Positions 1 to 5,558 of a stretch of 6,756 nucleotides of DNA are shown in pieces. The position numbers and the translations under genes were made by a program. The DNA lies in the NCBI GenBank assembly GCA_904502075.1, contig CAJGDL010000093.1, positions 1 to 6,756 of the forward strand, in the 5' to 3' direction. Source of the stretch: an uncultured Alistipes sp. Lineage in GTDB: Bacteria > Bacteroidota > Bacteroidia > Bacteroidales > Rikenellaceae. The notes beneath the pieces are model-generated. The model saw nothing but the letters and a program-made list of their open reading frames with translations, had not been told where the DNA came from and did not search any database. Within the stretch, counting starts at the first letter, position 1; each line of letters begins with the position of its first letter.

Positions 1-1
1 C

Positions 2-568
2 CCGCAGGGAGGCCGCAAACACCCCGACCAAAAGTTCATCCAGGTCAATACGCGCAACATCCTCTTCATCTGCGGCGGTGCCTTCGATGGCATCGAGCGC
101 AAGATCGCCCAGCGTCTGAACACCCGCGCCATCGGCTTCGGTCAGACACAGCGCGCCACGATCGACCGTCAGAACCTGATGCAGTATGTTACTCCGCAGG
201 ATCTCAAATCGTTCGGCCTGATCCCCGAGTTGGTGGGCCGTCTGCCGGTGCTGACCTTCATGCGCCCGCTCACGCGCGAGAGCCTACGCTCGATCCTCAC
301 CGAGCCCAAAAACTCGATCATCAAGCAGTATAAGAGCCTCTTTAGGATGGACGGTGTGGAGTTGACTTTCGACGACGAGGTGTTGGATTATGTGGTTGAC
401 AAGGCCATCGAGTTCCAACTCGGGGCCCGCGGTCTGCGCTCGATCTGCGAGGCAATCATGGTCGATGCCATGTACGACCTCCCCTCGTCGGGTGTGAGCG
501 AATACCGCATCACGCTCGACTACGCCCGCTCGAAGATCGAGAGCAACCAATCGCTCAAAACCTGCTGA
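2..568 (+). CDS. clpX: ATP-dependent Clp protease ATP-binding subunit ClpX, C-terminal part (5' end outside window)
   Basis: ClpX is a hexameric AAA+ unfoldase in the cytoplasm that recognises tagged proteins, unfolds them with ATP and threads them into the ClpP peptidase. This 188-residue fragment, open at the left edge, covers roughly the last 45% of a protein usually a little over 400 residues long. It begins in the RKH loop (GGRKHP), which helps substrates enter the pore, followed by the conserved ILFICGGAFDGIERKI stretch. The IGF tripeptide that docks on ClpP is encoded at 131-139, so pairing with ClpP is expected. LIPELVGRLP and the sensor-2 GAR motif (422-430), which contacts nucleotide, follow. 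The protein ends normally at a TGA codon. The clpP gene is not in the window. Two hairpins lie just downstream. Identification is secure; nothing in the visible part is missing or broken. Confidence 0.97.
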   Translation, partial: PQGGRKHPDQKFIQVNTRNILFICGGAFDGIERKIAQRLNTRAIGFGQTQRATIDRQNLMQYVTPQDLKSFGLIPELVGRLPVLTFMRPLTRESLRSILTEPKNSIIKQYKSLFRMDGVELTFDDEVLDYVVDKAIEFQLGARGLRSICEAIMVDAMYDLPSSGVSEYRITLDYARSKIESNQSLKTC

Positions 569-572
569 TCCA

Positions 573-601
573 CCATTCGATTCTTCCTACGAATCGGATG
601 G
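573..601 (+). other. Hairpin directly after clpX
   Basis: An 11-bp stem (573-583 with 591-601, one G-U pair) encloses a 7-nt loop. It starts five bases after the clpX stop codon. The following bases are A-rich, not a T-run, so by itself it is not a good terminator. It may protect the mRNA 3' end or work together with the stronger terminator about 20 nt downstream. Confidence 0.6.
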
Positions 602-622
602 TCAAAAATAAGCAACAACTCG

Positions 623-654
623 AAAACCGCCCCTTTCTTAGAGGCGGTTTTTTC
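623..654 (+). terminator. Intrinsic terminator of clpX
   Basis: AAAACCGCC (623-631) pairs with GGCGGTTTT (643-651), and the T-run continues to 653. The 9-bp stem with an 11-nt loop and a T-tail is a classical rho-independent terminator. Its A-run also gives the opposite strand a T-tail, but no minus-strand gene ends here. The stem core is the same as in the terminator at 4148-4171. Confidence 0.9.
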
Positions 655-736
655 TTGGCCCCGCAACGGGTGTCGCTCGAAAATAGGGAGAAATAGAAAA
701 ATTTTGTATTTTTAATTTTGAATTTTGAATTTTATG

Positions 737-767
737 TTGCTTGGTCAAGTTTTTTTACTTACCTTTG
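737..767 (+). promoter_or_regulatory. Bacteroidetes-type promoter of the transketolase gene
   Basis: TACCTTTG at 760-767 matches the TAnnTTTG -7 element of the Bacteroidetes primary sigma factor. TTG at 737-739 is placed 20 nt upstream, as expected for the -33 element. The preceding 690-735 is almost pure A/T with repeated AATTTTGA blocks, which could act as an UP-like element. Transcription would start near 773-775, leaving a leader of about 20 nt before the ATG at 796. Confidence 0.75.
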
Positions 768-795
768 TTAGAAGAAACAAAAAACATCTCAAAAT

Positions 796-2826
796 ATGTT
801 CGAAAACACCAAACTCACGCGCGTAGCCGATAACATCCGTATCCTGGCTGCTGCAATGGTCGAAAAGGCCAAATCGGGCCACCCGGGCGGTGCCATGGGC
901 GGTGCAGATTTCATCAATCTGCTCTACACCGAGTTCATCAACTACGATCCCTCGCGCTTGGACTACCCCTTCCGCGACCGATTCTTCCTCGATCCGGGCC
1001 ACATGTCGCCCATGCTCTACGCCACGTTGGCGTTGGCCGGCAACTACACGGTGGAGGATCTGAAGAATCTGCGCCAGTGGGGCAGCATTACGCCCGGTCA
1101 CCCCGAGGTAGATGTATTGCACGGTGTGGAGAACACCTCGGGCCCGCTGGGTCAGGGTCATGCCATGGCTCTCGGTGCCGCTATTGCCGAGCGTTTCTTG
1201 GTGGCTCGCTTCGGTGAGTGGATGGCTCACAAGACCTATGTTTATGTATCGGACGGTGCCGTTGAGGAGGAGATCTCACAGGGCGTAGGTCGCATTGCCG
1301 GCCACCTGGGCCTTTCGAACATGATCATGTACTACGATGCCAACAACATCCAGCTCTCGACGCGTGTGGATGAGGTGATGTCGGAGGACGTGGAAGCCAA
1401 ATACCGCGCCTGGAATTGGAACGTTATCACGGTAGATGGCCACAATGTGGAGGAGATGCGTGCCGCGCTGAAGGCCGCCCAGGCCGAGACGGAGCGTCCG
1501 ACCCTGATTATCGGTCGCACGATCATGGGCAAGGGTGCCATGGGCCCCAACGGTGAGAGCTACGAGAACAAGGTATCGACCCACGGTCAGCCCCTGACGG
1601 CCGCCGGTGCCGACTTTACGGCCACGGTGAAGAACCTCGGTGGCAACGAAGAGGATCCCTTCATGATCTTCGAGGAGTCGAAGGAGATCTATGCCACCCG
1701 CCGCACGGAGCTCGAGGCTTGGGCCAAGGAGATGTCGGAGGTGGAGAAGAAGTGGCGCAACGAGAACAAGGATTTGAGCCGCAAACTCGACAGCTTCCTC
1801 AAGGGTGAACTGCCCGAGTTGGATTACAACAAGGTAGAGTTGAAGGCCGATGGTGCCACGCGTGCCGCCTCGGCCACGGTGCTGAGCTACTATGCCGAGA
1901 AGGTGGAGAATATGATCGTCTCCTCGGCTGACCTCTCGAATTCGGACAAGACCGACGGCTTCCTGAAGAAGACCAAGGCCTTCGAGAAGGGCGACTTCAC
2001 GGGCAAGTTCTTCCAGGCCGGTGTTTCGGAGCTGACGATGGCCTGCGTAATGAACGGTATGGCCCTGCACGGAGGCGTGATCCCCGCCTGCGGTACCTTC
2101 TTCGTCTTCTCGGACTACATGAAGCCCGCTGTGCGTCTTTCGGCCCTCATGCGCCTGCATGTGATTTACATCTGGACACACGACTCGTTCCGCGTAGGCG
2201 AGGACGGCCCCACGCATCAGCCCATTGAGCACGAGGCCCAGATCCGCCTAATGGAGCACCTGCGCAACCACCAGGGCGAGCGTTCGATGCTCGTGCTGCG
2301 CCCCGCCGACGGCGAGGAGACCGTAGCCGCCTGGAAGCTCGCCATGGAGGAGAAGCGCCCCGTGGCCCTGATCCTTTCGCGTCAGAACATCAAGGATCTG
2401 CCCCCCTTGCACACGAGCCGCAAGGCCGAGGCCGGTCAGGTAACGAAGGGTGCCTACATCGTCATGGATGCCGCCAAGCCCCATGTGGTGATGTTGGCCA
2501 GCGGTTCGGAGGTTTCGACCCTCGTGGAGGGTGCCGAACTCCTGCAGAAGGAGGGTATCAACCCGCGTATCGTAAGTGTACCGAGCGAGGGTCTGTTCCG
2601 CGATCAGCCCAAGTCGTACCAGGATGCCGTGCTGCCCGCCGGAATCGTGCGCTACGGCATGACCTCGGGTCTTCCCGTCAACCTGCTGGGCCTGGTCGGC
2701 GAGCATGGCAAGATCCACGGCCTCGACCACTTCGGTTACTCGGCCCCCTACAAAGTGTTGGACGAGAAGTTCGGCTACAACGGACAAACCGTCTATGAGG
2801 AGGTCAAGAAACTCTTAGGCAAATAA
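796..2826 (+). CDS. tkt: Transketolase
   Basis: Transketolase is a cytoplasmic thiamine-diphosphate enzyme that moves two-carbon ketol units between sugar phosphates, linking the non-oxidative pentose phosphate pathway to glycolysis. The 676-residue length is normal for the full three-domain enzyme. In the N-terminal ThDP domain, the sequence shows GHPGG (residues 28-32), PGHM (67-70), GSITPGHPE (96-104), GPLGQG (116-121) and the metal/ThDP motif SDG (152-154) to DANN (181-184). STHGQPL (261-267) carries a conserved active-site histidine. In the middle domain, Glu412 in GVSELTM aligns with the glutamate that activates the cofactor, and GEDGPTHQP (468-476) is conserved. The C-terminal domain begins around residue 540. 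Compared with E. coli-type enzymes, SDG replaces GDG and VSE replaces VRE; I believe both are family variants, from memory. The ATG at 796 lies about 20 nt after the inferred start of transcription and has no Shine-Dalgarno sequence. A GC-rich hairpin follows the stop. Confidence 0.97.
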   Translation: MFENTKLTRVADNIRILAAAMVEKAKSGHPGGAMGGADFINLLYTEFINYDPSRLDYPFRDRFFLDPGHMSPMLYATLALAGNYTVEDLKNLRQWGSITPGHPEVDVLHGVENTSGPLGQGHAMALGAAIAERFLVARFGEWMAHKTYVYVSDGAVEEEISQGVGRIAGHLGLSNMIMYYDANNIQLSTRVDEVMSEDVEAKYRAWNWNVITVDGHNVEEMRAALKAAQAETERPTLIIGRTIMGKGAMGPNGESYENKVSTHGQPLTAAGADFTATVKNLGGNEEDPFMIFEESKEIYATRRTELEAWAKEMSEVEKKWRNENKDLSRKLDSFLKGELPELDYNKVELKADGATRAASATVLSYYAEKVENMIVSSADLSNSDKTDGFLKKTKAFEKGDFTGKFFQAGVSELTMACVMNGMALHGGVIPACGTFFVFSDYMKPAVRLSALMRLHVIYIWTHDSFRVGEDGPTHQPIEHEAQIRLMEHLRNHQGERSMLVLRPADGEETVAAWKLAMEEKRPVALILSRQNIKDLPPLHTSRKAEAGQVTKGAYIVMDAAKPHVVMLASGSEVSTLVEGAELLQKEGINPRIVSVPSEGLFRDQPKSYQDAVLPAGIVRYGMTSGLPVNLLGLVGEHGKIHGLDHFGYSAPYKVLDEKFGYNGQTVYEEVKKLLGK

Positions 2827-2830
2827 TTTC

Positions 2831-2867
2831 GACAAAACGGGGGAGGGCAGAGCCCTCCCCTCTTGTC
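2831..2867 (+). terminator. GC-rich hairpin after transketolase, terminator or attenuator
   Basis: A perfect 9-bp stem (2840-2848 with 2852-2860) closes on an AGA loop. An outer GACAA/TTGTC pairing (2831-2835 with 2863-2867) extends it. There is no good T-run, only TCTTGTC, so termination may be partial. No promoter motif is visible between it and the next gene, so some read-through into the phosphodiesterase gene is plausible. Confidence 0.65.
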
Positions 2868-2886
2868 ATCGAATCGTTGATAACAG

Positions 2887-3678
2887 ATGAAAAGCAAAAT
2901 CATCATCCTCTCGTTGCTCTTCTCGCTGCTCGGAATCGGGATGGCCGAGGCCAAACGGGTGCGCGTAGTGGCCCACCGCGGGTATTGGAAGTGCGAGGGG
3001 TCATCGCGCAACTCGATCAGCGCACTGAACAATGCGCTTGCCATCGGAGCCTATGGCACCGAGTTCGATGTCCACATGACGGCCGACGGAGTGCCCGTGG
3101 TGCATCACGATGCCACCACCGAGAATGGCCTGCACATCGAAAAGATCACCTTCGCCGGGCTGCGTGAGAAGGGGCCCAGGCTCTCGAATGGCGAAGAGAT
3201 CCCCACACTGGAGGCCTTCCTCAAGGCCTGGAACCACCACAAAAGGACGAAACTCATCTTCGAATTGAAGCCCCAATCGACCCCCGAATTTGAGACCCGC
3301 ATGGTGGAGGTCTGCCTGGAAATGGTGCGCCGACACGGAATCAAGGATAACGAGGTGGAATACATCTCCTTCAGCTACCACATCTGCAAGGAGCTGATGC
3401 GCCTACACCCTTCGGCCACCGTACTGCCGCTCTCGACCGTCGAGGCGGAGCCTGAGCAGATGTTTCAGGATGGAATGGCCGGCTTCGATCTCCACTACAC
3501 CCTCCTGCGCGAACACCCCGAATGGATCGAATTGGCGAAGTCGCAAAAGAAGATTGTCAATGTTTGGACAATCAACGAAGAGGAGCTGATGCGCGAGATG
3601 ATCGACCTGGGTGTCGACTACATCACCACCGACGAGCCCCTGCTGCTGCAAAAGGTGCTCAAAGAGAGGAGGAGATAA
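2887..3678 (+). CDS. Exported glycerophosphodiester phosphodiesterase (GDPD family)
   Basis: GDPD enzymes split glycerophosphodiesters, which arise from phospholipid breakdown, into glycerol 3-phosphate and an alcohol. The 263-residue protein starts with Met-Lys-Ser-Lys, a hydrophobic core and AEA at 20-22, a typical signal peptide with likely cleavage after residue 22, so it should act in the periplasm. The TIM-barrel signature follows at once: VAHRG (28-32, catalytic His30 and Arg31), GTEFDVHMTADG (57-68, metal-binding Glu59 and Asp61), VVHHD (71-75, catalytic His74), FELKP (125-129) and a C-terminal NVWTIN/TTDEP pair. The common PEN(T/S) motif reads SRNS (40-43) here. There is no lipobox cysteine at the cleavage site. 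The start at 2887 is the ATG that gives the signal peptide; it lies 60 nt after the transketolase stop. The family is secure, but the exact diester substrate cannot be read from the sequence. Confidence 0.93.
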   Translation: MKSKIIILSLLFSLLGIGMAEAKRVRVVAHRGYWKCEGSSRNSISALNNALAIGAYGTEFDVHMTADGVPVVHHDATTENGLHIEKITFAGLREKGPRLSNGEEIPTLEAFLKAWNHHKRTKLIFELKPQSTPEFETRMVEVCLEMVRRHGIKDNEVEYISFSYHICKELMRLHPSATVLPLSTVEAEPEQMFQDGMAGFDLHYTLLREHPEWIELAKSQKKIVNVWTINEEELMREMIDLGVDYITTDEPLLLQKVLKERRR

Positions 3679-3729
3679 TCCCCCACAAAAGAAACGAAAA
3701 GAAACCAAATTAAAAAAACACACACAACT

Positions 3730-4125
3730 ATGTCACAGAATGCTACTTCTCAAACGATTTGGGCACTCGTTGTCCTCTCGTTGATCGGCCTGGCCGTGGT
3801 GCTGGGTCTGATGTTCGGACTTCCGATGTATAACGTATGGCAGCAGGAGATGAGCGGCCGTGCCGAGCTGGCCAAGGCCGAGCAGAACCGTCAGATCAAG
3901 ATCGAGGAGGCGAAGGCCAACTTGGAGGCCGAGAAGCTCAACGCCCAGGCCGAGATCGAGCGCGCCAAGGGTGCCGCCGAGGCCATCCGCATCGAGAACG
4001 GTTCGCTGACCACCACCTATATCCAATACCTCTGGGTGCGTCAGCAGAACAACATCCCCAACAAGGTGGTCTATGTACCCACCGAGGCCAACCTGCCCAT
4101 CCTCGAAGCCCGAGGAGAGAAATAG
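3730..4125 (+). CDS. Short membrane-anchored coiled-coil protein resembling the C-terminal part of SPFH/prohibitin proteins
   Basis: The 131-residue protein has a transmembrane helix at about 10-33. A charged, alanine-rich helix (about 36-90, rich in Glu, Lys and Ala, e.g. AKAEQNRQIKIEEAKA) predicts a coiled coil. The C-terminal block contains TYIQYLWV (96-103) and KVVYVPTEANLPIL (112-125). In prohibitin, HflK/HflC and stomatin-like proteins, such a helix followed by a Y-x-x-x-L block and a hydrophobic 'V-Y-V-P' strand follows the SPFH (band 7) domain. Here the SPFH domain is absent and the transmembrane helix joins directly to the coiled coil. The gene is intact, with normal codon use, so it is not an obvious fragment. 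It begins 51 nt after the phosphodiesterase gene, behind an A-rich leader with no promoter motif, so co-transcription is likely. A role as an oligomeric membrane scaffold is inference; no function is known to me. Confidence 0.7.
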   Translation: MSQNATSQTIWALVVLSLIGLAVVLGLMFGLPMYNVWQQEMSGRAELAKAEQNRQIKIEEAKANLEAEKLNAQAEIERAKGAAEAIRIENGSLTTTYIQYLWVRQQNNIPNKVVYVPTEANLPILEARGEK

Positions 4126-4147
4126 GGATCTTCAAAAAGCAAGATTG

Positions 4148-4171
4148 AAAACCGCCCAAGGGCGGTTTTTT
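4148..4171 (+). terminator. Intrinsic terminator after the mini-SPFH-like gene
   Basis: AAAACCGCC (4148-4156) pairs with GGCGGTTTT (4161-4169) across a CAAG loop, and the T-run extends to 4171. This is a strong rho-independent terminator that closes the transketolase-GDPD-SPFH-like group. The A-rich left arm would give a T-tail on the minus strand too, though no minus-strand gene ends here. Confidence 0.93.
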
Positions 4172-4211
4172 GCGTTTAAAGGGGAAATTCCGCAAAAAAT
4201 GTCGCGAAAAC

Positions 4212-4242
4212 TTGCATATTTGTAAAGTTTGTTTTACATTTG
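4212..4242 (+). promoter_or_regulatory. Bacteroidetes-type promoter of the membrane protein/XRE pair
   Basis: TACATTTG at 4235-4242 matches TAnnTTTG, with TTG at 4212-4214 exactly 20 nt upstream, the same spacing as the transketolase promoter. Transcription would begin around 4248-4250, giving an unusually long leader of about 80 nt before the ATG at 4330. That leader contains a short ORF and a GC hairpin. Confidence 0.75.
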
Positions 4243-4289
4243 CAACAGCAAACGGGATGAATGGCCACATCCGACAGTTGCTAAAACCC

Positions 4290-4311
4290 GAGTGGCGTGC
4301 GCGCACCACTC
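4290..4311 (+). promoter_or_regulatory. Inverted repeat in the leader: RNA hairpin or operator
   Basis: GAGTGG (4290-4295) pairs with CCACTC (4306-4311), and the interior holds the perfect palindrome GTGCGCGCAC (4297-4306). The element is conspicuous in an otherwise A-rich leader, about 40 nt after the inferred transcription start and 18 nt before the ATG. It could fold as a leader hairpin. As DNA, it could be the binding site of a dimeric regulator such as the XRE protein encoded two genes on. Neither role is proven. Confidence 0.5.
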
Positions 4312-4329
4312 AAAAAAAACAGACAAAAA

Positions 4330-4764
4330 ATGCAAAAGGAATTTTTATTACCCAAAGGCTTGAAGCGAGTCGGTTGGGTATTGCTGGTAACCGCACTGGC
4401 AATGGGAATTTGGTCGATCGCGCTCGATTTCGACTTCACCAAATCGGAGATTCTGAAGCCGCTCACGCTGGTCGATCCGCTGATCAACAACTACATCGTT
4501 ATCGGTATCTGGCTGGGGGCAATCTTCGTGGGATGTTCGCGTGAGCCCATCGAAGACGAGATGATCTCGCGCATCCGCCTGAATGCCCTGCTGGTGGGAC
4601 TCTATCTGCAAGCGGCCTTTATCATCACGGCCACCTTCGTCTTCAACAGCATAGACTACCTAGAGGTGATGATGTACAACCTGGTAACCTATCCGCTCAT
4701 CTTCTTGGCGGTCTATCGCTGGATGCTGTGGCGGGCCTTAAAATCCTACGGCGATGGAGAATAG
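4330..4764 (+). CDS. Four-helix integral membrane protein of unknown function, paired with an XRE regulator
   Basis: The 144-residue protein has four hydrophobic segments, at about 13-32, 52-69, 86-106 and 113-131. Between helices 2 and 3 lies a charged loop, SREPIEDEMISRIRL (70-84), which looks like the conserved part of the protein. I do not recognise a named function. The ATG at 4330 is chosen because it follows an A-rich leader typical of the phylum. A GTG at 4297 would add 11 residues but lies inside the leader hairpin. The stop overlaps the start of the XRE gene by 11 nt, so the two are translated from one mRNA and probably work together. Small multi-helix membrane proteins next to compact XRE regulators are a recurring bacterial arrangement, from general knowledge. 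A sensing role for the membrane partner is inference. Confidence 0.8.
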   Translation: MQKEFLLPKGLKRVGWVLLVTALAMGIWSIALDFDFTKSEILKPLTLVDPLINNYIVIGIWLGAIFVGCSREPIEDEMISRIRLNALLVGLYLQAAFIITATFVFNSIDYLEVMMYNLVTYPLIFLAVYRWMLWRALKSYGDGE

Positions 4765-4954
4765 GATTCGTGTGGCGCGTGCCGAGGTACGCATGACCCA
4801 ACAGCAGTTGGCCGAGGCCGTGGGCGTAAGCCGTCAGACGATTCACGCCATCGAAAATGGACGATTCGTTCCCTCCACGGTGCTCGCCCTAAAGATTGCC
4901 CGCCTCTTTGCCAAACCGGTCGAGGAGCTCTTCCAGCTCGAAGCGGGTGATTAG
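4754..4954 (+). CDS. Small XRE/Cro-C1-type helix-turn-helix transcriptional regulator
   Basis: The 66-residue protein is almost entirely one HTH_3 domain: MTQQQLAEAVGVSRQTIHAI (14-33) contains the two DNA-binding helices, followed by ENG and a third and fourth helix up to VEELFQL (56-62). There is no ligand-binding or membrane domain, so it probably acts as a bare DNA-binding dimer in the cytoplasm. The ATG overlaps the upstream membrane gene by 11 nt in a different frame, which implies translational coupling. Target sites are unknown; the inverted repeat at 4290-4311 in the leader of its own operon is a candidate. A toxin-antitoxin function is unlikely, as the partner is a four-helix membrane protein, not a recognised toxin. 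The fold assignment is secure; the regulatory role is inferred. Confidence 0.92.
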   Translation: MENRIRVARAEVRMTQQQLAEAVGVSRQTIHAIENGRFVPSTVLALKIARLFAKPVEELFQLEAGD

Positions 4955-4979
4955 GCACTCATCACAACCCGTTCGATCA

Positions 4980-5018
4980 GGGGCCGCAACCTTCCAAATT
5001 CTGGTTGGTTGCGGCCCC
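4980..5018 (+). terminator. Long hairpin between convergent genes, probable bidirectional terminator
   Basis: GGGGCCGCAACC (4980-4991) pairs perfectly with GGTTGCGGCCCC (5007-5018), a 12-bp stem with a 15-nt loop. It sits 25 nt after the XRE stop and 31 nt beyond the stop of the convergent minus-strand gene. T-tails are poor on both sides (TTCATGG on +), so it may act through its stem stability and serve both genes. Confidence 0.75.
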
Positions 5019-5049
5019 TTCATGGCTATTGGGCCTTATCACAACTAAA

Positions 5050-5262
5050 TTACAGATAGTGTTTCACATCCTCCACATGCTTGCGCTTCTTGCGACGGAA
5101 TTCGCGCCACACCATCACCAGGGCGGCAATTACGAAGAGAACCGGCATGGCCAACTCCTTTTTGGGGAGGTGGTTCGTGCAAAACCAATAGATCTCAAAG
5201 GCGAGCCAAAGGAGGGTCACCGCCAAGAAGAGCAACGCTACTGCAAATGTCTTTTTATTCAT
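5050..5262 (-). CDS. Small two-helix membrane protein, hypothetical
   Basis: The 70-residue protein has two hydrophobic segments, at about 6-27 and 37-52, separated by a short loop (HLPKKE). It ends in a strongly basic tail (REFRRKKRKH, 53-62). The lysines at the N-terminus and the basic tail suggest that both ends face the cytoplasm, giving a helical hairpin. I do not recognise a family. Codon use fits its neighbours, and the hydrophobic pattern supports a real gene despite its size. The upstream side contains a partial promoter match (TAAATTTA at 5270-5277, read on the minus strand, with TTG 21 nt before it). That match would leave only about 2 nt of leader, so I do not annotate it separately. 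The tandem repeat array begins about 30 bp upstream of its start codon. Confidence 0.7.
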   Translation of the reverse strand: MNKKTFAVALLFLAVTLLWLAFEIYWFCTNHLPKKELAMPVLFVIAALVMVWREFRRKKRKHVEDVKHYL

Positions 5263-5354
5263 AGGTATCTAAATTTAGCAATGCAAATCCCCCAAAATCA
5301 AGGACTTTAGAGGAGCGTATTATTCTTCGACCGCAGACTGCAGAAGATGGGCCG

Positions 5355-5373
5355 GGGTCGTAACGACCCTTTT
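5355..5373 (+). terminator. Terminator-like hairpin in repeat unit 1
   Basis: GGGTCG (5355-5360), loop TAA, CGACCC (5364-5369), then four T. This unit has one T changed to A at the end of the run, so its tail is shorter than in units 2 and 3. The stem is only 6 bp but very GC-rich. Activity is unproven. Confidence 0.45.
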
Positions 5374-5446
5374 AACTGCCGCTCCCAAATTAAGGATTTT
5401 AGAGGTGCAGATTTTGTGCCGCCCGCAGACTGCAGAAGATGGGCTG

Positions 5447-5466
5447 GGGTCGTAACGACCCTTTTT
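5447..5466 (+). terminator. Terminator-like hairpin in repeat unit 2
   Basis: GGGTCG (5447-5452), loop TAA, CGACCC (5456-5461) and five T (5462-5466). The arrangement is that of a compact rho-independent terminator reading on the + strand. There it would stop transcription heading into the 3' end of recQ. On the minus strand the hairpin has no T-tail. Confidence 0.5.
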
Positions 5467-5538
5467 ACTGCCGCTCCCAAATTAAGGATTTTAGAGGTGC
5501 AGATTTTGTGCCGCCCGCAGACTGCAGAAGATGGGCTG

Positions 5539-5558
5539 GGGTCGTAACGACCCTTTTT
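5539..5558 (+). terminator. Terminator-like hairpin in repeat unit 3
   Basis: Identical to the hairpin in unit 2: GGGTCG (5539-5544), TAA loop, CGACCC (5548-5553) and five T (5554-5558). Repetition at exactly 92-bp spacing comes from the tandem duplication and does not by itself show selection for the hairpin. Confidence 0.5.

Noticed and set aside
745..2787. Several long minus-strand ORFs antisense to transketolase
   Set aside because: They mirror a complete, motif-rich transketolase gene. Their His/Gly/Leu-rich composition is that of antisense shadows in GC-rich coding DNA.
4297..4329. GTG start at 4297 adding 11 residues to the four-helix membrane protein
   Set aside because: The codon lies inside the leader hairpin, and the added residues are basic and unlike a signal or helix. 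The ATG at 4330 follows a typical A-rich leader.
4170..4544. 124-residue + strand ORF overlapping the membrane protein start
   Set aside because: It starts upstream of the promoter within the terminator tail and overlaps the hydrophobic membrane gene in another frame. Its composition fits a shadow frame.
5270..5301. Promoter for the small minus-strand membrane gene (TTG, 21 nt, TAAATTTA)
   Set aside because: The -7 match is imperfect and would place transcription start only about 2 nt before the ATG. The AT-rich palindrome CTAAATTTAG can give this by chance.
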